This document shows, piece by piece, positions 5,041 through 8,888 of a stretch of 41,098 bases of DNA. Source of the stretch: a virus. Position 1 is the first letter of the stretch. Each line of letters opens with the position of its first letter. The DNA lies in the IMG/VR virus record IMGVR_UViG_3300042301_003737, positions 1 through 41,098 of that record; one strand, written 5' to 3'. Both the position numbers and the translations under genes were made by a program. A model generated the notes under the pieces. The model worked only from the letters and a program-made list of their open reading frames with translations. It was not told the DNA's origin and did not search any database.

Positions 5041-5068
5041 TTACTTATCCTTTTCTTTAGTTAGTTAT

Positions 5069-5090
5069 ACTGTATCACATACCACTGACA
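5069..5090 (-). promoter_or_regulatory. Early promoter copy 12 (TGTCAG / TACAGT)
   Basis: Minus strand TGTCAG (5090-5085), 10 nt ending TGA, TACAGT (5074-5069). Confidence 0.7.
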
Positions 5091-5097
5091 TTTATGA

Positions 5098-5283
5098 CTA
5101 GGCTGATTGCCTATCAAGGTATCTAAGGTCATACTCATTGGCTATCCAGGAGTAAGGCTTGATACTATCGCCATAAGCGTTAGCACAGGCTAGCGTGTTA
5201 TCGCAGTAGCCAAAGCTTGGGGTAGAGTAGTAAGTGTCCTCACACACATCACACTTGAAACCTTCAATTATTACTTCGTTCAT
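5098..5283 (-). CDS. Cys-rich early protein (61 aa)
   Basis: Starts MNEVIIEGFKCDVCEDTYYS with AGAAAGGATAT upstream. Cys11/Cys14 (CDVC) followed by YCDN and ACAN about 13-20 residues later make a likely zinc site resembling a treble-clef or ribbon. The C-terminus is aromatic and acidic. It is the first leftward gene after the divergent control region, so probably among the earliest transcripts. Confidence 0.8.
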   Translation of the reverse strand: MNEVIIEGFKCDVCEDTYYSTPSFGYCDNTLACANAYGDSIKPYSWIANEYDLRYLDRQSA

Positions 5284-5311
5284 TTTTATATCCTTTCTTT
5301 GAACTACTATT

Positions 5312-5340
5312 ACACTATCATAGACCTACGACATTGTCAA
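5312..5340 (-). promoter_or_regulatory. Early promoter copy 13 with full -35 (TTGACA-17-TAGTGT)
   Basis: Minus strand TTGACA (5340-5335), 17-nt spacer, TAGTGT (5317-5312). The TGTCGT box (5333-5328) lies inside the spacer, one base after the -35. This copy fixes where the box lies relative to RNA polymerase: between -35 and the extended -10 (TGA). The predicted leader to the ATG at 5283 is about 22 nt. Confidence 0.8.
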
Positions 5341-5441
5341 AACGACACGCCGTATTTTCAGGGGTTTTTTATAACATTCTTATAACATCACAAAAGACCC
5401 GCCCGAGCGATTTTTTTATGTATGTCAAGCCGACACGCCGT
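5335..5441. repeat. 19-bp direct repeats B and C in the divergent control region
   Basis: TGTCAA-NN-CGACACGCCGT at 5335-5353 and 5423-5441, 88 bp apart in the same orientation; copy A is at 4775-4793. In copy B the TGTCAA is the complement of the -35 of promoter copy 13. The 5345-5540 stretch has no convincing gene. Confidence 0.55.
5371..5408. repeat. Intergenic cassette 7: ATAAC pair plus GCCCGAGC box
   Basis: ATAAC at 5371-5375 and 5382-5386 (11 bp), then GCCCGAGC at 5401-5408, 68 bp upstream of promoter copy 13. Confidence 0.65.
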
Positions 5442-5448
5442 AGCAATT

Positions 5449-5464
5449 ATAACAATTTGATAAC
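5449..5464. repeat. ATAAC pair facing the rightward promoter
   Basis: ATAAC at 5449-5453 and 5460-5464 (11 bp), between the GC box at 5401 and the rightward promoter at 5543. It may be the rightward counterpart of cassette 7. Confidence 0.6.
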
Positions 5465-5542
5465 ACTAGGAATAAATTGTAGATACCCTACAAAAAAGAG
5501 GCTAAAAGTTTGTATCAAAAAGGTCTAAATAAGCCTAATAAT

Positions 5543-5564
5543 TGTCGGTAGGTCGTGATAAGCT
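5543..5564 (+). promoter_or_regulatory. Early promoter copy 14, rightward (TGTCGG / TAAGCT)
   Basis: TGTCGG (5543-5548), 10 nt ending TGA (5549-5558), TAAGCT (5559-5564). The only plus-strand copy; it precedes the rightward small-gene operon that begins at 5682, leaving a leader of about 110 nt. Confidence 0.7.
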
Positions 5565-5603
5565 AAAAGCATAAGATAAGTAAATAAGAAAAAAAGAGCT
5601 TTT

Positions 5604-5648
5604 TGAGCCTAGCAAATAAGACCTAAAAGGTATGAGCCTAGCGAATAA
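5604..5648 (+). repeat. 16-nt direct repeat in the leader of the rightward operon
   Basis: TGAGCCTAGCRAATAA occurs at 5604-5619 and 5633-5648, 29 nt apart, just after a palindromic AAAAAG/CTTTTT stem. It would be transcribed from 5543, so it could be an RNA-level control element or a DNA operator. No start codon or ribosome site is linked to it. Confidence 0.5.
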
Positions 5649-5681
5649 AAAAAGCCAAGTATTTTAGAAAGGATACAAATT

Positions 5682-5882
5682 ATGACACAAGTCAAAACAA
5701 TACTAAAGCCAGAAGGCTTTTACTACTCACTTAGCGGTGATGACCTATTCCGCTGTTGCGAAGAATACCAAGATAGACTTTATTGTGTTTCACACGATAA
5801 GTTTCAGGGTTGTTCTTTTTGTTCAGGTTTCGCCTATTGGGAAAATTGCGAGAATAGCCTAGAGTGTGGAGATGGTGAATAG
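5682..5882 (+). CDS. Cys-rich early protein (66 aa)
   Basis: Starts MTQVKTILKPEGFYYSLSGD with GAAAGGATAC upstream. Eight Cys: RCCEEY, LYCVSH, GCSFCSG, ENCENS and ECGDGE. The density implies metal or disulfide stabilisation. Acidic, no TM. First gene of the rightward operon. Family not recognised. Confidence 0.8.
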   Translation: MTQVKTILKPEGFYYSLSGDDLFRCCEEYQDRLYCVSHDKFQGCSFCSGFAYWENCENSLECGDGE

Positions 5883-5883
5883 T

Positions 5884-6054
5884 ATGGAAAAAATCTTCAC
5901 CGCTTGGCTATGGGAGTCAAGATACGATTATCTAAAAGTAAACGCTACTACTCAAGATGAGGCAGATACTATTGCTAACGCTTGGATAGAGGCAGGGTAT
6001 CCAAAAGGCGATACACTAAAACAAATGTTTCCCCAAATAGTAGAATGGAAATAA
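5884..6054 (+). CDS. Hypothetical early protein (56 aa)
   Basis: Start chosen at 5884 (MEKIFTAWLWESRYDYLKVN), right after the previous stop; the in-frame ATG at 5866 lies inside that gene. The layout (beta-strand, ATTQDEADTIANAWIEAGYP helix, short strand) resembles the small 'strand plus EA-rich helix' phage proteins such as the 127-321 product. Function unknown. Confidence 0.75.
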   Translation: MEKIFTAWLWESRYDYLKVNATTQDEADTIANAWIEAGYPKGDTLKQMFPQIVEWK

Positions 6055-6058
6055 ATAA

Positions 6059-6160
6059 ATGATAACACTAACCTTTGACACTTGGGAAGAGTTTGATAAC
6101 GCTATCTCTTCTATCACTACACTAACAATAAATCTAAATGATAAGGAAATAAATAAATGA
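6059..6160 (+). CDS. 33-aa early peptide
   Basis: Reads MITLTFDTWEEFDNAISSIT and ends NLNDKEINK. It starts 4 nt after the previous stop and overlaps the next start by ATGA, so its position in the operon supports it. No SD is obvious; translation is probably coupled. Confidence 0.55.
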   Translation: MITLTFDTWEEFDNAISSITTLTINLNDKEINK

Positions 6161-6369
6161 GAAAATCAACTGTTATGCCAAGAAAAATGGAATGTAAAGT
6201 TTGCGGGTATACCCAAGAAGACTATACAAGCTACTACAAGCATAGTAAGACTTGGGCTAAAAATCACGATGTAGATAAGTGTTGGGAGATTAGGCGTTCA
6301 CAAAAAGCGTTTGACGAAATGTTTAGTGATAGCCTCACCTCATTATCTAACCTAAGTATTACTAAGTAG
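6157..6369 (+). CDS. Zinc-finger-like early protein (70 aa)
   Basis: Reads MRKSTVMPRKMECKVCGYTQ. A CxxC knuckle (ECKVCGY, about 12-18) is followed by His at about 29 and 37 and Cys at 42, which could complete a CCHH- or CCHC-type zinc finger. Basic N-terminus and acidic/Ser C-terminus. Overlaps the upstream ORF by 4 nt. Possible nucleic-acid binding; family unknown. Confidence 0.7.
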   Translation: MRKSTVMPRKMECKVCGYTQEDYTSYYKHSKTWAKNHDVDKCWEIRRSQKAFDEMFSDSLTSLSNLSITK

Positions 6370-6382
6370 AAAGAAAATAAAA

Positions 6383-6538
6383 ATGAATAAAGAAATAAAA
6401 AACAAATGTGATTATAAAGATTGCGATAGCGATGCTACTAAATCAATTAGGATAACAATAAATCTAAAAGATGTAGATGAAAATTATTGTGTTGGTCACT
6501 ATTGGGAAGTGGCAACCAATCACTATGGTAGCGAGTAG
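6383..6538 (+). CDS. Small Cys/His protein (51 aa)
   Basis: Reads MNKEIKNKCDYKDCDSDATK and ends VATNHYGSE. Cys9, Cys14, Cys36 and His39 fit a CX4C...CX2H zinc site, as in short 'CDYxxCxxxAxxxI' phage proteins. It starts 14 nt after the previous stop with a purine-rich leader. Last gene of the rightward early operon. Confidence 0.65.
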   Translation: MNKEIKNKCDYKDCDSDATKSIRITINLKDVDENYCVGHYWEVATNHYGSE

Positions 6539-6544
6539 GTGTTA

Positions 6545-6557
6545 GGGGGGTCCCCCC
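6545..6557 (+). terminator. G6-T-C6 palindrome ending the rightward operon
   Basis: A perfect 13-bp palindrome starting 7 nt after the stop at 6538, followed by GTGTGCACAC (6570-6579) and a T-rich run (6580-6600). It is striking in such AT-rich DNA. It could act as a terminator, though the U-run is about 25 nt away. Confidence 0.4.
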
Positions 6558-6694
6558 ACCCATCATAAGGTGTGCACACTATTTATTTATTTATTTTTTT
6601 CTAAAATCGTGTATCATACATCTCAATAAAATATTCAGATTTTGGTAGATCTGGTTTTAAAATTTTTTTCAGATTTCCAGGGTATCAAAAGGTG

Positions 6695-6700
6695 TATAAT
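6695..6700 (+). promoter_or_regulatory. TATAAT 5 nt before a start codon
   Basis: TATAAT followed by 5 nt and the ATG at 6706, so the transcript should begin at about the start codon. No clear -35. The preceding 6601-6690 is AT-rich with no gene. Confidence 0.6.
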
Positions 6701-6705
6701 TAATC

Positions 6706-6795
6706 ATGGCACTAATAGAAGGAACCATAATTGCTTCAATGATAATAGCTATTGCCATGTTGATCAAATACAGAGATAGGGACGACTATGAATGA
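6706..6795 (+). CDS. 29-aa single-TM peptide, leaderless
   Basis: Reads MALIEGTIIASMIIAIAMLI and ends KYRDRDDYE. One hydrophobic helix (about 3-20) and a charged tail, expected to be membrane-inserted with the tail in the cytoplasm. No ribosome site; TATAAT is 5 nt upstream. It overlaps the Cys micro-ORF at 6788 by 8 nt. Confidence 0.55.
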   Translation: MALIEGTIIASMIIAIAMLIKYRDRDDYE

Positions 6796-6835
6796 TTGCA
6801 AGTGCGATACATGCAAATGTGGCAAAAAGATCTAA
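6788..6835 (+). CDS. 15-aa Cys-rich micro-ORF (metallothionein-like motif)
   Basis: Reads MNDCKCDTCKCGKKI. The CxCxxCxC core matches the metal-binding motif of bacterial SmtA-type metallothioneins (CACEPCLC in the cyanobacterial protein). It begins inside the preceding TM peptide (8-nt overlap), so it would be coupled to it. At 15 aa it may be chance; only its composition and position argue for it. Confidence 0.35.
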   Translation: MNDCKCDTCKCGKKI

Positions 6836-6873
6836 TATAACGGTTTTATAACAATAGTGGTTTTTCGGGGTAT

Positions 6874-6939
6874 TTATCTAGTGAAATAAATCAACCAACA
6901 GACCAAACCTACAAGTATAAAAAATAATGACCAATCCAT
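6874..6939 (-). CDS. 21-aa single-TM peptide, leaderless
   Basis: Reads MDWSLFFILVGLVCWLIYFT plus R: entirely one TM helix. The start lies 6 nt from the -10 of a near-consensus promoter (TTGACA-17-TATTAT, 6974-6946), so translation would be leaderless. It shares the design of the other 21-46 aa one-helix ORFs here. Confidence 0.5.
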   Translation of the reverse strand: MDWSLFFILVGLVCWLIYFTR

Positions 6940-6945
6940 ATATAT

Positions 6946-6974
6946 ATAATAACAGCCAATTGGTGGTTTGTCAA
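6946..6974 (-). promoter_or_regulatory. Strong minus-strand promoter TTGACA-17-TATTAT
   Basis: TTGACA (6974-6969), 17-nt spacer, TATTAT (6951-6946). The best -35/-10 pair in the 6.6-7.4 kb region; it lacks the TGTCNG box. It points into the 21-aa ORF. Confidence 0.6.
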
Positions 6975-7054
6975 GAAATAGTGGTTTTGCACTAGCTAGC
7001 ATATATTTCGGGGTACATAGACAATCTCTGATTGCGTAGCTAAAAAACCCCTAA

Positions 7055-7297
7055 TTACCATTTATGTATAGGACAATGAGCCCTATCTATCTTAGTCTTA
7101 AGCTTCATAAAACATCCACACTTGGCACATTGTTTTGCTGGTTTCTTCAAGAACTCGCAAGTATCGCATATAGCCATTCTACGATCAAACTCTTCTTGAT
7201 CTACTTTCTTTTCTGTAGCCAAATGCCAAGGACGTGCTTCTATTACGTCTTCTCTTATTACGGGGATAAATACTTCTTCATCAGGGGAATTGGTCAT
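7055..7297 (-). CDS. DUF6171-like zinc-ribbon protein (80 aa)
   Basis: The C-terminal half carries RMAICDTCEFLKKPAKQCAK, then CGCFMKLKTKIDRAHCPIHK and W. This matches the DUF6171 pattern: CxxC, CxxCGC with FM-K-K, then a terminal CPxxKW. The Cys residues should bind zinc. The N-terminus (residues 1-33) is acidic and Pro-rich. DUF6171-type genes are common in phages near structural or packaging genes; function unknown. TATAAT lies 5 nt before the start at 7297 (leaderless). Confidence 0.85.
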   Translation of the reverse strand: MTNSPDEEVFIPVIREDVIEARPWHLATEKKVDQEEFDRRMAICDTCEFLKKPAKQCAKCGCFMKLKTKIDRAHCPIHKW

Positions 7298-7302
7298 AGT
7301 CT

Positions 7303-7308
7303 ATTATA
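7303..7308 (-). promoter_or_regulatory. Leaderless promoter of the DUF6171-like gene
   Basis: TATAAT on the minus strand, 5 nt from the ATG at 7297. It is divergent from the rightward promoter at 7441. The 7309-7440 spacer has repeats of GGTTTGT but no gene. Confidence 0.6.
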
Positions 7309-7440
7309 GCGTATACCCTGGAAAAATAACCCAAAAGTTGACATAGGTGGTTTGTTAAAACCATGGTTTGTCAATATGGGGGTTTGGTATCTCTTATATC
7401 ACGCCGAGCTTAATCCGCCGTGCTTTATTTGTAAAAACTT

Positions 7441-7449
7441 TGATATAAT
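7441..7449 (+). promoter_or_regulatory. Extended -10 promoter (TGATATAAT), leaderless
   Basis: TGATATAAT, then exactly 6 nt to the ATG at 7456. No -35 hexamer; the TGN extension probably compensates. Confidence 0.65.
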
Positions 7450-7455
7450 AATAAG

Positions 7456-7743
7456 ATGATATTGGGCATTGAAACCATGGTAATTGAAACTACTGGAACC
7501 GTCGTCGGACTTATAATTGGTTTCTCTACAATCATCACAATTACAGCTGCGGGTGTACGCTGGCTAACAAAACATTATTTCGACGAAATCAAAGCAGAGT
7601 TTAAGCCAAATGGCGGATCTAGTTTAAAAGATCAAGTTAATAGACTCGAAGCTCAACACGGCGAACTTAAATCTAAAGTAGATAAAATTTATGATGTTAT
7701 TGTGGAAAATGGATTAAAGCCTAATTCTAAAAAAACCAAGTAG
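7456..7743 (+). CDS. Holin-like / DUF2746-type membrane protein (95 aa)
   Basis: An N-terminal TM helix (about 12-34, TVVGLIIGFSTIITITAAGV) is followed by FKPNGGSSLKDQVNRLEAQH and a coiled-coil tail ending in Lys-rich NSKKTK. The TM + PNGGSSLKDQV + coiled-coil layout matches small actinophage membrane proteins annotated as holin-like or DUF2746. No lysin is adjacent, so holin function is uncertain; it might instead be a membrane-anchored virion accessory. The start has TATAAT 6 nt upstream and no ribosome site. Confidence 0.7.
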   Translation: MILGIETMVIETTGTVVGLIIGFSTIITITAAGVRWLTKHYFDEIKAEFKPNGGSSLKDQVNRLEAQHGELKSKVDKIYDVIVENGLKPNSKKTK

Positions 7744-7745
7744 TC

Positions 7746-7949
7746 TATATATAATATATATTTAATAAAGTATATTTTGGTATCTAACTAGCTATATATA
7801 TAATATATATTATTATACACATAATTTTTCAAATTTCAACTTTTATACCCTGATTTTTTATAACTCTTTTATAACAATGTTATTCACACTTTATCCACAA
7901 GCCCTACTTCCCTTTTGTTTATTGATTTGTTATTAAAATGTTATGTTAT
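7746..7949. other. Candidate replication origin (AT-rich DUE, DnaA boxes, ATAAC pairs)
   Basis: About 300 nt without a gene. It holds two copies of a 16-nt TA tract (7746-7761, 7795-7810), further AT-rich DNA to 7870, an ATAAC pair at 7860-7864/7871-7875, two perfect DnaA boxes TTATTCACA (7880-7888) and TTATCCACA (7891-7899), and an opposed GTTAT pair at 7929-7933/7940-7944 with a third site at 7945. An easily melted tract beside DnaA boxes and phased repeats is the usual design of a theta origin. Origin function is inference. Confidence 0.45.
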
Positions 7950-7952
7950 AAT
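7944..7952 (+). promoter_or_regulatory. Extended -10 promoter (TGTTATAAT) before a hairpin
   Basis: TGTTATAAT with the hexamer at 7947-7952. The expected start, about 7959, coincides with the first bases of the hairpin at 7958. A TTGATT at 7922 is 19 nt upstream. Confidence 0.55.
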
Positions 7953-7957
7953 TGTTT

Positions 7958-8016
7958 AGGCTAGTGTCTAGGTACCATCTACCCACCCCTCTGCAACCTA
8001 GGCACTAGTCTTTTAT
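7958..8016 (+). ncRNA. Candidate small hairpin RNA (or terminator)
   Basis: Arms 7961-7972 (CTAGTGTCTAGG) and 7997-8008 (CCTAGGCACTAG) pair over 12 positions with one G-U, and 3 more outer pairs (7958-7960 with 8009-8011) extend the stem. A 24-nt loop contains CCCACCCCTCT, which could pair with Shine-Dalgarno-like sequence. TTTTATTG follows. An extended -10 places the transcription start at the stem base, so the unit could encode a transcript of about 55-60 nt. Alternatives: terminator of the 7456-7743 gene, or primer RNA of the adjacent origin. Confidence 0.5.
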
Positions 8017-8027
8017 TGTATTTATTA

Positions 8028-8036
8028 TGATATAAT
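8028..8036 (+). promoter_or_regulatory. Extended -10 promoter (TGATATAAT), leaderless
   Basis: TGATATAAT with the hexamer at 8031-8036, exactly 6 nt from the ATG at 8043. First promoter of the fibre region. TTATGATATAATT recurs at 30103. Confidence 0.65.
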
Positions 8037-8042
8037 TACAGT

Positions 8043-8444
8043 ATGTCTTGTATTGATTGCCCCCCAGAAATGCAAACCCTTGGCTCAAATCCAGCTATGA
8101 TTAATTGGAGAGTTGTTAGAGGGGATACTGCCAAGCTTAGAGTTTCGTTCTTAGAGAAAAATGAAGTAGATCAATATAATACAACTGGTTGGCAATATAG
8201 CTCAACAGCTTATGACCCTAAAAATGACATATCCTATGAGTTAACAGTAGTACAGGTAGATGAATTTGTTGACATCATAGCTCCTGCGGAACTTACTGAA
8301 ACATGGGGTGCTAATCAAAATACAGCAATTGTGGCTGAACTGTCATTTGATCTGCAAGTAAACTTTTCAGTAGAAGATGAAATCTGGACTCCAATTATTG
8401 GAAATATAACTGTTATCGGAGATGTTACTGGGGGTAGCATTTAA
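8043..8444 (+). CDS. Virion protein of the RGDT beta-sandwich type (133 aa)
   Basis: After MSCIDCPPEMQTLGSN comes INWRVVRGDTAKLRVSF, a hallmark seen again in the 27314-27691 product (YYRGDTFEFII). The rest is beta-rich (ELTVVQVDEFVDIIAPAELT) with a terminal Gly-rich strand. Proteins of this kind precede fibre genes in many phages and are thought to form a baseplate or collar beta-sandwich; that role is inference. It overlaps the next gene as TAATG. Confidence 0.65.
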   Translation: MSCIDCPPEMQTLGSNPAMINWRVVRGDTAKLRVSFLEKNEVDQYNTTGWQYSSTAYDPKNDISYELTVVQVDEFVDIIAPAELTETWGANQNTAIVAELSFDLQVNFSVEDEIWTPIIGNITVIGDVTGGSI

Positions 8445-8878
8445 TGGAAGCAAAAGTTGTTGTTACAGAACCAAATAAAGCTTTAGTGAACATTGTTCCA
8501 GCACCTGGAAAAACTGGTGCACCTGGCATTGGAGCTGAAACACTTGGTGCAGCTGGAAACAATGAACTAGAAATATTCGGAATTGAAAACAGTACCGTTA
8601 TTGATAGTGTAAATATAAATGAGTGGAGATGGCTAAAATATATGATCTCCCTTTCAAAAGTTTCTGGAGGCATAAATAAATTTTATGCCACAGAGTTAAC
8701 GATTCTAATAGACAAAGATAATATCAATGTTTCAGAGTCTGGGGTGATAGACAACGATGGGGATATGGGAACCATTAGTGTCTCTAGGAATGGAAGCAAT
8801 GTGCAAATCACAGTTGTTCCACTTCCAAACATTAGACCAATAACAGTGCGATATGCACGTATGGGTCTCAAACTATAA
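8444..8878 (+). CDS. Short fibre protein (144 aa)
   Basis: A short Gly-Ala-Pro stretch (APGKTGAPGIGAE, about 20-32) may be a tiny collagen-like stalk. The C-terminal ~85 residues are a beta domain (LTILIDKDNINVSESGVIDN) that recurs at the end of the 8889-11018 fibre (VLLSLDSSDNIAITEYAIIG), so the two share a C-terminal tip or trimerisation module. Likely a small tail fibre or fibre adaptor. Confidence 0.65.
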   Translation: MEAKVVVTEPNKALVNIVPAPGKTGAPGIGAETLGAAGNNELEIFGIENSTVIDSVNINEWRWLKYMISLSKVSGGINKFYATELTILIDKDNINVSESGVIDNDGDMGTISVSRNGSNVQITVVPLPNIRPITVRYARMGLKL

Positions 8879-8888
8879 GGAGATAATA

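Noticed and set aside
6545-6557. G6TC6 palindrome as a cos site or genome end
   Set aside because: No terminase gene or packaging context nearby; a terminator after the 6538 stop is the simpler reading, and the physical ends cannot be seen here.
7338-7370. TTGACA at 7338 (plus) and at about 7364-7369 (minus) as promoters
   Set aside because: Neither has a credible -10 at 15-19 nt; the genes on both sides have better TATAAT elements next to their starts.
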